Below, piece after piece: positions 33,593 to 46,691 of a stretch of DNA of 64,000 nt. How positions within the stretch are numbered: the first letter of the stretch is position 1; each line of letters begins with the position of its first letter. The position numbers and the translations under genes were made by a program. Source of the stretch: Phialocephala subalpina (taxonomy: Eukaryota > Ascomycota > Leotiomycetes > Helotiales > Mollisiaceae); contig FJOG01000021.1 in the NCBI GenBank assembly GCA_900073065.1, positions 813,528 to 877,527 of the forward strand. Reading direction: 5' to 3'. The notes beneath the pieces are model-generated. The model searched no databases. It worked only from the letters and a program-made list of their open reading frames with translations, and was not told the DNA's origin.

Positions 33593-34013
33593 ATGTACTA
33601 CAACCGCTGGGACAATTGACGCTTGACGAAGGGACGATTGCAACTTTTCTTTTCGATCGTATCACGCGGCGCATCGCGAAGCGAAACTGCTTCACTCAAT
33701 GTCGGATCTGCATGGGCGAGAAGTCAGATGTGGCAGGTTTGTTTCAGACGGGAGTGGAGCGAGCTATTTTCATCTTTTCATCTCGATCATTTTGATCACC
33801 GTCGGTAGATGGGACATTGATTGATCACGGTCGGAATTGTCAGAGTGGTTCGGCGGGCGTTGAAGGGAATTGAATTGTTCGAGTGATTACCTCTGCGGCG
33901 AAGCGTTCGTTGCAGCGCCAAAACGAATAGAAATGCATATTCAGACCAGATTTGCAGTACCCAAAAGTGAAATTACAGAGTACCAGAAAGTCAGGGACGT
34001 TCATGAGCAAGCC
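33593..34013. other. 3' intergenic, no gene seen
   Basis: Follows the kinase stop and holds its 3' UTR. No RNA gene or repeat noted. Confidence 0.4.
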
Positions 34014-34332
34014 TCATAGCTCCTTTCTCTTCCCTTGATGTGAATCGTGAAATTTTATATCTCCGCTCCGCTCCGCAATGCAGCATCGCATTTCTGATGC
34101 AAGTCGTGAGAGCTGCTCATTAGTAACAAGCTTAATACTCCAACCCATCTCATAGATTGGATACATGATTTGCTATTCTAGTATAGTTCCATGGAAATCT
34201 ACCTACCAAAAATGCAGCCTGCTCACTCATCAGGCCGGTCTCGACTCCAGCGGAGGTCTCGGATTGGGCACGTTGGCCAAGCGGCGCTAGAGGTGGGATG
34301 GGCAAAATGGTGGGATTGCCAGGGAACGTCAT
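34014..34332 (-). CDS. possible small protein, two exons
   Basis: complement(join(34014..34130,34207..34332)), 80 aa, joined by a 76-nt intron (GTAGGT..TATTAAG). Exon 1 reads MTFPGNPTILPIPPLAPLGQ, then RAQSETSAGVETGLMSEQAA, and looks like real protein. Exon 2 continues with TNEQLSRLASEMRCC and a basic end. A nearby alternative acceptor (GAGCAG, six codons further) preserves the frame. No family recognised and no membrane segment. It lies head-to-head with the isomerase gene. Unspliced, exon 1 would end after 60 codons. Confidence 0.35.
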
Positions 34333-34797
34333 AATCTCCTCCTTAACAACATCTGATTTTCCTCCTTCGATAAAAGCTACACAACGTCTCGATTACTTCT
34401 GCGAAGTCGAAGATTGATTGATACGATTGCAATTGAAAGGTATGTGCTATCGAGACTCGCTGCACGATGGTATTGGGAGGCTGGAGCAGGTGGGATGATG
34501 TCCCAGAAAGCGGGGCACATTGGAGCTGTTCACAACTTCAGGGCAGACAACTCACACGCTGGCAGAGAGCAATCGGACCGCAACAGGAGAATTTTGCTAA
34601 CGGGTGATTATCAACAATAGGACTTAAAGCTTCCAATCCTCTACACCGACTCAAAACATATCCAATCTGCCAGTCTCCGGAGACGCAGGTACCAAAACCA
34701 AGTCAAAAAAGCAAAGTCACGACAAGAATATCTCCGCCCCGCCAACAACTACAAAACTCTAAATCTCCCAAAAGGATAGCACAACACAACCGTAACA
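34333..34797. promoter_or_regulatory. promoter region of pgi
   Basis: 465 bp between the divergent ATGs. The last about 150 bp before the isomerase ATG are C/A-rich (CCAATCC, CAAAACC, ACAACAC runs), typical of strongly expressed fungal leaders. Confidence 0.4.
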
Positions 34798-36568
<1,771 letters not shown>

Positions 36569-37047
36569 CTGCCTTTGGGAAAGCTTTGAGAGGGCTGAAG
36601 TAGAAAGCAAAAGTTTCGCACAGGGGAGAAGTGATAGGAGTGAATTTGAGATGAGATGAACTGAGCTGGTCTTATTGGTATAGATGAGTGGTTCTTTGAA
36701 CTCGAAAATATTGTCTTGCTATCTTCCTTCTCCTCTTCTCTTGTTGATTTCAATTCATTGTCCCAGTTGATCTCTGGACTTTCACGTTCTTGCAATGTCT
36801 GAGTGCGTCTTGTTGCATGTGTGGCTTGCAGCACGAGGCTGTTCGCTCGCAAATGTGTTGTCCATTCCGCCACCGGACCAGGGTCGTCACAGCCTTCTCA
36901 AAGAACCTCTTTTGATTGGTAAGGCAGACTTCAGATTTTACTTATCTCCAACGGGCTGCACCTCGAAACTGGTTTTTGACTCATTTTCATTCTCACATGT
37001 TTGAGCAGAAATAATTGCGTCCCAGGTTTCTGTTGGAAGGGATACAG
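36569..37047. other. intergenic, no gene seen
   Basis: Holds the isomerase 3' end and the upstream region of the next + gene. The frame at 36795-37004 has no family features. Confidence 0.4.
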
Positions 37048-38857
37048 ATGTCGGTGGGGATTACATTCGGGTCTATTGGTGATATTATTGCCGTTGGGCA
37101 GATTGCCTTGTCGCTGGCAAAGGCGCTGAGTGATAGTCGAGGCTCGGCGAAGGAATATCAAGGGCTGGTCAAAGAGTTGGAGACATTTGATCAAGCTTTG
37201 CTTCAGGTCCATTGCTCTTCTTCCCATTCCTTGGGGTCCATCATTCTAACAGACCGATGTGTAAACAGGTGGTTGCGTTATGGCAGAATTATGACACCAG
37301 TCCTGAGATTGATAGCTTTAGTACAATCATCAAAGATACCATCGGAGACTGGAGAGAGATATTGTTCGATTTCCGAACGAAGATCGAGAAGAAGTACGGG
37401 AGGCGTTTAGGTCTCGGGGAACCAGAGCGGAGAGGAGCAGTGAAATGGCTCCGGGACGCACCCAAAAAGGTCTCTTGGTTAACGGAGAGAGAAGACATTG
37501 TGGAATTGAGAACGAAGCTGCAAGGAGCTAGCGGTACAATTACGATGCTGGCGATTGCAGCAATGGAGTACGTCCGCTGTGCCCCCAATAAATTCATGTT
37601 TATGAAGGAGGAAGCTTACAGCCTTGGCAGGAAATCAAACAGACTCACGAATTCTCAGCACGAAGGTCGAGTGAAGATTGTCCATTCTCTACTAGAAAGA
37701 GCCGTCACAATGGCAGAGGAACAAGTATCTCAGCTCAAGATCATGGACTCAAAGTTGGAGGCACAAAATAAGACATCTGAGTTGATTCTGAGCACTGTGA
37801 AGAGTGGAATTACTTCTTTGTGAGTGAAATTGAACGTGATGAGCAGCCATCTGACATTTCCTTAGAACACAAATACGATACGTGATGATTGATATGCGGC
37901 GCTTGCTAGGTTTGCTTCAAACCCACATTACGATACAAGAGGTAACGCCAAGAGGCATTGGAGTCACTTGGCAGCAAGCTCCGGTAACATTCGAAGATGC
38001 TCTGGGAAATGTGATACCAATTCCTCTTGAATGGGTGGACTCTTGGGAGGTAGGTACCCTTCCTTACCGTTAACCTTGAGCTCATCGACTAATTACGAGG
38101 CGTATAGATGCTTGATACAATACTTTGCAAGCGCTTTGAAAAGCGACCTGGAAGAAAGAAGGTCTTGCGAGGAGAATATGCCCTCGAAGAGATTGTCACT
38201 GGAAAGGAACTCGACCGAAAGCGAGAGTGGAATTTGTGTTTCCGACCTGGTCAGAGGGTCGGTATGAGCATGCTTTTCGACTTCGATCCGATGTCAGAAG
38301 GCTCCTGCCCTAGGTGTAAGACTGGTGTTCAGGCTCTTACTGGGACATGGGTGAAATGGTACGTCGATAATAAAATTTGGCATGGTATAGATTATCATTG
38401 CTAACCAAGATCCTGCTGCAGCGTCAATAATTATTGCGGCATGGACTTTCGGCACACAAAGATGGCCCATCGCATTATGCCTCTAAACAGATTACAAACC
38501 ACAGCGTATACACCAGATGGAACCCCAATCCGTATTAATATTCCCATATTCCCCCCGGCCCCGACACCGGTAAGAGCACCCGTATATACGCCAGATACGT
38601 ACCAGAGCGAGGAAATCGAACAGCAGGATGACCCAGCCGATTTCAGACGGGTTCAAATGGTCCAACAGCTACCTGAAAATATGACGCTAAACAAAATCAA
38701 CGATCGAGTGGAGCAAATATTACGGCGCCCCTCAATCCAATATGCCACTGAACACCTAGGTAACGTGCAGGTGAGAGTGAACTTCCACTCCACTACTGTC
38801 CAAATGCCACTGGTGTTTCCAGGAGTACCTATCAGGCGGTATACCCATCTGCCATAG
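37048..38857 (+). CDS. fungal ULD-type (ubiquitin-like domain) protein
   Basis: join(37048..37206,37269..37819,37866..38049,38108..38358,38422..38857), 526 aa. The N-terminus MSVGITFGSIGDIIAVGQIA, then ALSDSRGSAKEYQGLVKELE, is the standard front of a large fungal family with signalling-like architecture. A helical middle follows (about 55-235). From about 255 come the ubiquitin-like ULD features (VTPRGIGVTWQQAPVTFEDA, then IPIPLEWVDSWE-MLDTILCKRFE). After a Cys pair (CPRCKTG) the tail is Pro-rich (about 380-526). All four introns have GT..AG ends and keep frame. Members often pair with NLR-like or ankyrin proteins in fungi, but the biochemical role is unknown. Confidence 0.75.
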
Positions 38858-39195
38858 CATTGGAGGAGACAGTTCCAGGTACCGTTCAACGTGGCTACTT
38901 ACCCAACGATCTGTGGGTGAAGGATTGTCTGAATTTATACTTGTTTAGAAAATTCTCTTTGATTTCGTTGATGTGGAATTTTGAATGCATTGTTGTCATT
39001 CCATCCTCGCCGAATCCGGCGCTGCGGCTTAGAAGACTCGATTTTCTTCAAAAGATTTCATGAAAGATACAGCTTGTCTCAAGTCCTCCGAAGCTCTGAA
39101 AAAAAGTGAGATTGCAAAAGAGTTTGTGTTGGAATTCTCGACTCCTTCCTATCAGGGTTCGACTTCAGGTTCCTCTCCTCTAAACCCCTAACACT
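38858..39195. other. convergent 3' intergenic, no gene seen
   Basis: Short space between two genes pointing at each other. Nothing recognised. Confidence 0.4.
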
Positions 39196-39633
39196 TCATG
39201 CCTCACCCCAAAGCCCATTACTAATCCTATCAGTAACGAATGAAAACCCTTTCCGTCCATCCAATTCATGCGCAAAAACAAGCGTAACTCCATAAGTGGT
39301 TGCAGTCGATGCATGGATCTCAAGGCCTTCTTCCCTTACAACCTTCATCACTTGCCACAATACCTTCTCTAGTGGGAAAGGGCGAGCGGAGCGGTAGGTG
39401 CCGCCCGATTCATGGATGTTTGTGATGAGAATGTCAACGTCTGGTGGGCCGAAGTACTGATCTCCTCTGATTGTGGTCAGTGTTGGGGAGGTGGGTGAGA
39501 GAGGGAGGGGCTTACGTTGCGGTACGAAGTTCTCCCGTAATTGGATCTTCGTACTTTGCGCTACGATGGGACGTTTTAATGTTGCGTCCCAGGTTCCGGA
39601 GTGGAAGGATCCGTCTGGTCTGAGTTTTGACAT
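39196..39633 (-). CDS. hypothetical protein
   Basis: Start at 39633 (MSKLRPDGSFHSGTWDATLK), stop at 39196; 145 aa if unspliced. A 51-nt stretch (GTAAGCC..CAATCAGAG) at about 39470-39525 has splice-like ends and is a multiple of three, so spliced and unspliced forms are both in frame; splicing would join FVPQ to RDQYFGPPDVDILITN. The C-terminal half (VDILITNIHESGGTYRS; PLEKVLWQVMKVVREEGLEI; SFVTDRISNGLWGEA) looks globular. No family recognised. The frame is open further upstream to 40011, but that part reads like leader sequence. Confidence 0.5.
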   Translation of the reverse strand: MSKLRPDGSFHSGTWDATLKRPIVAQSTKIQLRENFVPQRKPLPLSPTSPTLTTIRGDQYFGPPDVDILITNIHESGGTYRSARPFPLEKVLWQVMKVVREEGLEIHASTATTYGVTLVFAHELDGRKGFSFVTDRISNGLWGEA

Positions 39634-40222
39634 TTTTGGAATCTTTGGTGTTTGGATGTCTCTGTGTATTTTGTTTGTTGTATAGCTATTTAGAATTGAT
39701 TGGTGGGGAGAGGACGAGGGTGATAGTGTAAATGGAAGTCTGTTGAGTACAAGGAAGGTAAGGGAGGCGGCAGTAGGCACTAATATGTAGTCTATAAGGC
39801 GTGAGACGCGAGTGGGGGGAACTTGGAAGTTGATGATCGCAGCTAGGCTGGCAATGTTGCACAAGAGGCGCAGTTTGAATCTTCTAATATTGCAAGTAGT
39901 CGCTTTCGAATATACCAGTACTGAGCTCTGTCTTACTGTCGATGCAAATGAATCGTCTTGCTCGAGGCTCACGTGGCTGACTGACTCCCCTTCAGCAGCT
40001 CGCTTGACCAAGGGTTAACGACACGAGCCCACCTTTCTTTGAACCTTGCACTCGACTACACGATTCAAGACGCGCATTTGGGAGTTTGAAAAGCGGGGGT
40101 TGCGGGGTACCTACCTCGGCATCGACAAAACGACTACACTTGAAGCTGCAGGGTCTATACTGTGCACAAAAACCCCCTAAACTACTTCATAGTCAAGCCC
40201 AATTCGACGAACATAGTTCACC
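39634..40222. promoter_or_regulatory. divergent promoter region
   Basis: 589 bp between the hypothetical gene (-) and the DUF3632-like gene (+). It contains a minus-strand frame contiguous with the hypothetical protein, which I take as untranslated leader. Confidence 0.35.
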
Positions 40223-41192
40223 ATGTCTTGGGACTGGGCAGACACGCAGCGCGAATTGATCAAGACAAATGTCCTGAGCAATAGCGGGGTTGCAGGCGAA
40301 TCTCCCGACTTCCAAGAATTCAGCATCTCGTTCTTGGACGATCTCTTGCGAGGTTCATCAAATTTAAATCATGAAGTAATAGAGAAGATAGCGCATCAAC
40401 TGGTCGCGTCTGGACAATCTCTTGAGAATGCATGGTACCACTTTTCGAATCTCATCTACTCGGCAGCGATGTCGACGTCCAGTGATAGCTCTCATCAGCG
40501 TTTGGTGGAGTTGATTTTTGCTTTTGCAAATTTTGAAAGTCAAGGGAGTGATGGGAACGAAGCCGATGACCCAGAGGTGGTTAGTACATTCAAGGAGTTG
40601 AAAGGGTTTGGATGGATAGCTCGAGACTTATGGAATGGTAAGCAAGATGGCATTAAAGCCGAAGCAAAGAAAACAAAAGGCCACATCAAGCTGATAGCTT
40701 CAAGGCCCAAGCAACTTCATCCGAGAATACGGAACCGGTGAAGCAGCCATCCAAGCATGGGTAAACCTCAACCGCTTCGTCGCCCATCTGAGCGTCCAAC
40801 AACGCCTCACCCCTGTAGAACCACTTCAAGACTGGCTCGAAGATTTCGGTCTTTGGACTATTAGCGACGGACTTGAGTTCCGGAAAGGCGGTAGAGAGTA
40901 CGGAGAAGCGGCTGCCGCTTGGCTGGTCATTGCGGGGTCTGATATCTGGCTTGATCCGACGTGGGGTAAAAGGGATGGAAATCCGGGACCTGGTATTCCT
41001 GTTCGTGTGGGTGGAATTTGGAGTTATAGACTGGAGAATGGTGCTACGCATGATATGAGGTGGGACTTTTGGAGAGAGAGGTTGCTGGACATTGCGAGTG
41101 ATGAGTCTTTGGACGAGTCTACGCGAGAGACCATGCGGCAGGCTGAACGAGCAACGGAAGGGATTGAGGCATCAAGTCAGACATCTCAATAA
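40223..41192 (+). CDS. DUF3632-like fungal protein
   Basis: join(40223..40637,40705..41192), 300 aa. The 67-nt intron (GTAAGC..CTTCAAG) joins DLWN to GPSNFIREYGTGEAAIQAWV. The start MSWDWADTQRELIKTN and the body (AWVNLNRFVAHLSVQQRLTP; WLEDFGLWTISDGLEF; EAAAAWLVIAGSDIWLD) fit the fungal DUF3632 family of uncharacterised, probably cytosolic helical proteins. The C-terminus is acidic and Ser/Thr-rich. Function unknown. Confidence 0.6.
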
Positions 41193-41401
41193 CAGGAGAG
41201 GAGAAAGTCATGAGAGATCCGCATGGGATCTGCACTAGATTTCTGCTATAGAGAGCAACACCCTAATCACTCTCGCCAGACCACAAACTCTCCTCAGTAT
41301 GTACAGCAGAAGCAGAACCAGCACCTCAAACGCCAAAAATATCCAGGGTATCCACCAGCAACAATCTGTATGTCCAACACTCTTTCCTCCTGCTCGACCT
41401 T

Positions 41402-41761
41402 TCAATGATGGAATCCTTCGCGTCGGTGCGCCGCATCCTTCTCCGCCAGTGTCATATTCCAAGGCTTCTTCTCCTTCACATCATGCATGATCTTCGATCG
41501 ATCAAATATCGTATCTCTTCAAAGTCGAAAGTCAGTCACTGCAACTCCTCTGTACGAGATCATTAAGAGTGATCCTTACAATCGATCTTGCTCTGGATGG
41601 ACAATTGCATTGTAAAGTTTCAAGTGCCTACGCTCTCCCATCTCCTTCCTGGTCGCAATATCGAAGACACCAGTCACTGCGAAGACACTGCCAACTGCCG
41701 TAACCATAATGATGGAGAAATTGCGCAAAATGCGGCCTGCGACTGCGGGATTGGTATTCAT
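41402..41761 (-). CDS. small single-pass membrane protein, probably mitochondrial
   Basis: complement(join(41402..41516,41580..41761)), 98 aa, with a 63-nt intron (GTAAGG..TTTGAAG, CTGAC branch). MNTNPAVAGRILRNFSIIMV begins a membrane segment at residues about 14-34 (SIIMVTAVGSVFAVTGVF). It is followed by a basic/acidic stretch (DIATRKEMGERRHLKLYN) and a soluble tail (KIMHDVKEKKPWNMTLAEK, ending HHstop). The N-terminal Arg-containing segment before a single helix is typical of small inner-membrane proteins of mitochondria; the location is inferred. No named family recognised. Confidence 0.55.
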
Positions 41762-42672
41762 CCTGAATGTCGTTCAAGAGTCTGATTTAAGTGGTTTCCG
41801 CACCCAAACCTCGTGATGAAGTGTGAAGATGTCGTGAAACTCGAGTTATTAGTACCGAGAATGTATGCTTATGGTGCCTGAATGACGGATTGCTGCATTT
41901 TTGATGGGTATCAAACGCATATTTAATTACTGCTTCGTGCTGCTATCATGCGTTGGTTTCCAGTGTTATGGTCCGTGGATTTCCGGTGGTGGCATGTTTG
42001 CGGATGGCCGTGGCGTGAGTTGGGGCACAGCGAAGCCATTCGCAGTTCAGGTGTTCGGGCTGAGCCGAAATATCGGCTGATGGAGAAGACCACTGCTTGT
42101 ATCTTTCGCATGATTTTGGGAATGATTCAGAAACAGGAAATTTCTGGAGCCCCGGATTTTGGATGTTTTCGGAGCTTGAAATATGGCGCGTGCATGTGAA
42201 GCAGGAAATGGAAAAGAGTTGGCTGATAGTGGACTGTACCGTTAAGTTTCGGTATGGTGTGGTGAACCCAGGGGCTTTTAGGGGCTCGCTTAGCACTCAG
42301 CACAACCCTTCACTATCTTCTACCACAAACGCACCCCGAAGTCTCGTCCATTGCCATCGTCCTTGTATTCATCCGTTACATGTCATTAACAGCTGCAAAT
42401 ATTCTTTTTGAATGTCCTACAAGCATGCAGGACATTCTAATTAGGTCTTTGATGAGTGGAGTCGTCCGTCGAGGAGGTAACGGCAACAGGATCACTTGAA
42501 CCGAAAAGTCTCTCCACTTTCTTAGTCCCAGTCAACTGCTTCCTCATACATTATTCCGTGAATGTAGTATTCTACATTGAATTCGATTTCTTCCCTAACT
42601 TTCAGGCAGTGAAAGAAACCTCCCATCCAGCCACAAAAATAGCCTCCCAAGTTGATTATACCATTATAAAAT
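41762..42672. other. 0.9-kb interval, no gene supported
   Basis: Overlapping frames of about 60-115 codons on both strands (41946-42296) without features. The last about 200 bp form the 3' side of the cyclotransferase-like gene. Confidence 0.35.
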
Positions 42673-43296
42673 TTACTTTGGAATGAACTTTCGTATAACA
42701 CCATCCACATACTCTTCTGGCACCCCAACCTTCAACACATCGCTAATACCCTCATTCATCCGCAAAATATACTCATCCCTAGGCCGGTCTTCCGTCGTCC
42801 TCAGACGATTAATGTACACCAGCATGTCGACAGACTCTGGAGTTTGGGACACATCAATCCTGTCCTCAATCGCAGACTCGAAAGGCGCTTCGCGCACGTT
42901 TTTGCTCGACCAGAATCTGGTGGGAAGCATCTCTTTAGTAAAGTGGTCGGGAACGTGTTCTCTAGTATCGAGGTAGGCTTCGTCGCTCGGCGCGAGGTAG
43001 TACACAAGACCCCAAACGGGCTCGGAGATGCCATCTTCGAATGATGGCTGCTGGGGCTCCGTTGGGTTTGAATTGTGAGAGTTAGAGACTTGGACTATAT
43101 TGGCAGAGCCTCGGGCATTGATGATCCATCGGTATCCGGGCACGTTGGCGATGCCTAGGTATTTGGAGTGTGGACAGCGGCGAGCCATTTGATCTAGCCA
43201 CATGTTGCTGCCGTAGCTAAAGTAGAATGTACCGTCGGAGACATTCAATTTTGTGGAGAGGGATGATGCACCAGTCGAAGAAGCGGTGGCACTCAT
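42673..43296 (-). CDS. gamma-glutamylcyclotransferase-like protein
   Basis: 207 aa from MSATASSTGASSLSTKL. An upstream in-frame ATG at 43395 would add 33 residues; I prefer 43296 because the extra part is not family-like. The fold's signature is plain: FYFSYGSNMWLDQMARRCPH (YGSN substrate loop), then GYRWIINARGSANIV, VWGLVYYLAPSDEAYLDTRE (with the catalytic-type Glu), and a C-terminal half with VDMLVYINRLRTTEDRP and EYILRMNEGISD. These enzymes release 5-oxoproline from gamma-glutamyl peptides in glutathione turnover. No intron. Confidence 0.8.
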   Translation of the reverse strand: MSATASSTGASSLSTKLNVSDGTFYFSYGSNMWLDQMARRCPHSKYLGIANVPGYRWIINARGSANIVQVSNSHNSNPTEPQQPSFEDGISEPVWGLVYYLAPSDEAYLDTREHVPDHFTKEMLPTRFWSSKNVREAPFESAIEDRIDVSQTPESVDMLVYINRLRTTEDRPRDEYILRMNEGISDVLKVGVPEEYVDGVIRKFIPK

Positions 43297-43742
43297 GGCT
43301 CGTTGTCTTGGTCCGCTATCGTGGCTGTTTAGCGTGTATTTTTCCAAAGTCGAGACGAGGAGTATAACCTCAGATAACGATTGGGAAGCTGGCAAGATGT
43401 CAGAAGCCTATTTACAACTGCTGGTGCAGAGGAACGGCACATAGCATCATTTATAAAGGCCGCGGAAGGTGGGAGGTGGGGGAACTTTCGGCATCCAATT
43501 GGCGAATTGCGCAATGCACCCCTGTACTTTACAGAGTGCATCTCTCTACTGGCGGTCCAAGTTTCAAGTTGTGCAGTATATCCTGTCTTGTCGATCAAGA
43601 TATAAGCATATCTGTTCTGCCTAGAAGTATAGTCGCTGATCGCCGCCGATCTGACACAGCGCCGCAGACAACGAGTTGGTAACCGTGATGCGTTCCTCTT
43701 CTTGAGTCGGTTTCGTGATCGGTGATCTCGTCGATAGCGCTT

Positions 43743-43988
43743 TTAAATTCTATGCCCCCAGCCTCCAGGGGCATTGTCGAACCACTTTCCTCCTCGATTC
43801 AGACGAAGCAGTGATATGTCGATCGAAGGTATCTCGGGGCAGAACTGCTTCGTCAGTACCGCTTTGATTTCGTGCGATATTTCGTCCATGAGCAGGCAGA
43901 TTCGTATGGGTTTCGTGCTCTTCCACTCTCGGCGATTATTTCCATAGTCTTGCGTATCCCGAGTGAATTCTCCCCCGCGAAGTCGACC
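43743..43988 (-). pseudogene. coding-like remnant or orphan terminal exon
   Basis: A frame without a clear start (open from 43988) reads GGEFTRDTQDYGNNRREWKS, then PIRICLLMDEISHEIKAVLT, and ends GGKWFDNAPGGWGHRI before a TAA at 43745-43743. Composition and aromatic pattern look like real protein. An AG at its upstream edge (GCTAAG) could be an acceptor, but no upstream exon was found; the AT repeat lies 45 bp away. No family recognised. Confidence 0.25.
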
Positions 43989-44032
43989 TTAGCATCGTAC
44001 GAATCCAACGCTGGAATGAAGGCCAGACGGGA

Positions 44033-44057
<25 letters not shown>
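44033..44057. repeat. (AT)n microsatellite
   Basis: About 12.5 uninterrupted AT units, followed by a further AT-rich 40 bp ending in a run of seven T and five G. Confidence 0.9.
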
Positions 44058-44065
<8 letters not shown>

Positions 44066-44612
44066 CATATATTTTATTATAAATTAAATTTTTTTGGGGG
44101 TGTGAAACATCTTCTATGTAACATTCGCTGGATATTGTACAGCAGAAGACCTGCGATCTGTGGGAAATGGGTGGAGAAAGAGCAAGAGATCCGTGTCACG
44201 ACGCACTTGCAGTTGACAATGATTTCGTGATCACTGCTAGAATGAAGACTAAAGAGCAACTCGAAGAGCAAACGTCGAACATAGCAGACGATTTGAGGTG
44301 CGATATCGCAACTATTAAAGATGGTTGGCAGATAGTGTCCCGGTGAGGTTGGGAGAGAGGGAGCACCACTTTTGATCGCGAGGTGGGATATTCTCTAGGA
44401 CGAATGAGGACAAGCGGCAAAAGCCTCAATCACGTGTCGCAACCCACTTCTGAGAGATCTAAAAGCAGCGACTCACTTCATCTCAACGTCCACCAGATTC
44501 TCAATATAAATAATTCATAACGCTCTAATACTTCTAATCTCGACTAAACTCGATCCTCATCTGAGGGTGTGGACGTTATGTTTTGTATCCTGCATGAACA
44601 TTTCCCTGAAAG

Positions 44613-46691
44613 ATGAGCAGACCTCATCGAGGACGCGGGGAGCAACGACCGTGTGATTTTTGCAGGATACGAAAGACGCGATGTCTTGTGAGGGACTCTC
44701 CACCATGCGAGAAATGCTTGAAGGTTGGACGAACATGTACATTCGAGCATGAACCGCCACCTAGGCGTCGAAACAATGCTGCAGAGGTACCTGCTTCCCT
44801 TGCACACTCTTCAACACGACCTGTGGCTCCTGCCATTTCGTCAACCCTTGGTCTTGGGCTCGATTTCCAGCTCAACAGAGACATGATGTTACAGTACACC
44901 GACGGGATGAACATGCCAATGGACTTCAATTGGAACACGTACCAAGATTTATCAAGTTCATCATTCAATGTTCCAGAAGCTTATGGTACCGGCATTGGAA
45001 ACCACTCTGCGGTTGTCTCACCGAACTCTATCCCTTCAACGACGAGGCAAGACCAATCACAGTCCCCTGCATCTTCCCTTGCCGTATCAGAATGGAACGC
45101 TGTCGAGCCAAGTCACGATAGCCTTCTTGATGGAAATACTATCTACTCGACGAGTTTTCTTGGTGCGTCTGCCGAACTGGATCCGTTCCTCCGCCAATTT
45201 TACAGGTTCGATTCGTCTAGTCATTTTCAGTCAGCTTTACGTGGCTTCCAAATTATAGGAGAAATTCCATCAGAATCCCCTATTTTCTTGGAAACCCCTC
45301 GCCGAGTCACCCAGAACATGACAGATCTGCTTATGGCGAACCCCGCTGTTCCTTCACTTGTGGGAGACATGGATCCCTACAAGAGCAAACTAGCATCTCT
45401 GTTCCATCGATTTATCAGTCCCTGCTACCCGGTCTTAGGACCACCCAACCAATTCTCACCCACTATCCACGCCGCGATATATGGCCTAGCTTTACCCTGG
45501 CGATCTCATGACCCCACATTACCCTGGGCTCAGTTCGACAGCAGAGGAGTGACAAGACTCAATGTCCCAGATGTCAATATTCTATGGCAATACGTGTGGC
45601 AGCAGATCTCCCGAGAGCTCCATGCTCCAACTTACGGCACTCTACAAGCATGTCTGCTGCTGATGGAAAGAGGCAGATCCAAGCCTTTCGTTGCCGACAC
45701 TCCCTTCGATTGGGTTCTAGTCAGCACGGCTGTTTCGGTAGCCTATACCCTCGGTCTCCACCTCGATTCGAGCTCTTGGCAGATCTCGCAGGAAGAGCAA
45801 TCACAACGGCAGCGAATGTGGTGGCTAGTATACACCCAGGAAAGATGGATTTCGATGACAATGGGTCGACCTTTGCTCATCCGAGAGGATGACTTCACCG
45901 TGTTAGCACCCGAGAGCATTAACGGCTTCGCCGAAGATAATCAATCGAACGACGGGCAGTCCCTGAAAGCAACCTTTTTCCTACACCTGACGAGTCTCAC
46001 CTTTCTTTTGGACAAGATTTATCACGGCTTCTTGTCAGTGCTATGTTCCTCCTATCAAAAACCCCACCACTGACAAAATCCAGGACTATCAAACGGGAGG
46101 CCCAACTGCGCTGCAACATCTCTCAAGCGATAGTGGCATCAAACCAGATCCACAACGAGCTCAATGAATGGTCTGCAGTGTCTTTAGGCAGCTTGGTCTC
46201 GTCTCCCCAGGACTCTAGCGATCTTTCATCTCCCATAGGCGTTCTTCTCATTGCTTCTATCTACTGCCACATCATCCTCTATCGATCGATTCTGAAAGTC
46301 ACAATTCGCACTCCTCACTTCGCCGAATACTTTAGCGAGGTCCTTCTCTTCGGGAGTGAAATTCGGAAATCACTGGAGCGCCTGACTCTGCTCCATCTTG
46401 AATCATTCTGGTTCTCTTGTGAGATGCTACCCCTCAACGCATTGATAGTGACTTGCTAATAAAGCCCCAGGGTCCCAAGGACAATTCAATGCGATCGCGG
46501 ATTTCATGGCCCTTTTATGTGTCATCGCTCCATCTGATGAAGATAAGCAACGCACTCGCAGCATTGCGACAGCTCATCGACAGTGGTTATGGTTGCGAAG
46601 CAAGTCTTTCGAAATCTCTCGTCCGAGCATGGTCCGCTTGGATTCGCTGTTGGCTTCTATCGACAAAGGAGACTTGAGTATGGAGACTTGA
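44613..46691 (+). CDS. Zn2Cys6 transcription factor with fungal TF domain
   Basis: join(44613..46033,46084..46418,46471..46691), 658 aa. The cluster lies near the N-terminus: C14-x2-C17-x6-C24-x7-C32-x2-C35-x6-C42 (CDFCRIRKTRC). An Arg-rich patch (PPPRRRNN) and a low-complexity Ser/Gln region follow to about 180. The fungal transcription factor domain spans about 270-560 (FHRFISPCYPVLGPPNQFSP; ACLLLMERGR; AVSVAYTLGLHLDSSSW; RMWWLVYTQERWISMTMGRP), the arrangement of the Xlr1/AmyR-like and related sugar regulators. Introns of 50 and 52 nt keep frame (L-TIKREAQ; WFS-WSQGQF). It is the first gene of a run encoding a transporter, a C45 hydrolase and a rhamnosidase, so a pathway-specific role is plausible (inference). 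Confidence 0.85.

Larger units (their letters stand above)
43297..44612. other. 1.3-kb interval with a coding remnant and an AT repeat
   Basis: Upstream of the cyclotransferase-like gene and of the divergent Zn2Cys6 gene at 44613. It holds the open frame at 43743-43988 and the dinucleotide repeat at 44033-44057 (entered separately); otherwise nothing recognised. Confidence 0.4.

Noticed and set aside
39634..40011. Extension of the hypothetical protein upstream to 40011
   Set aside because: The upstream part reads like leader and promoter DNA; MSKLRPDG is a natural start.
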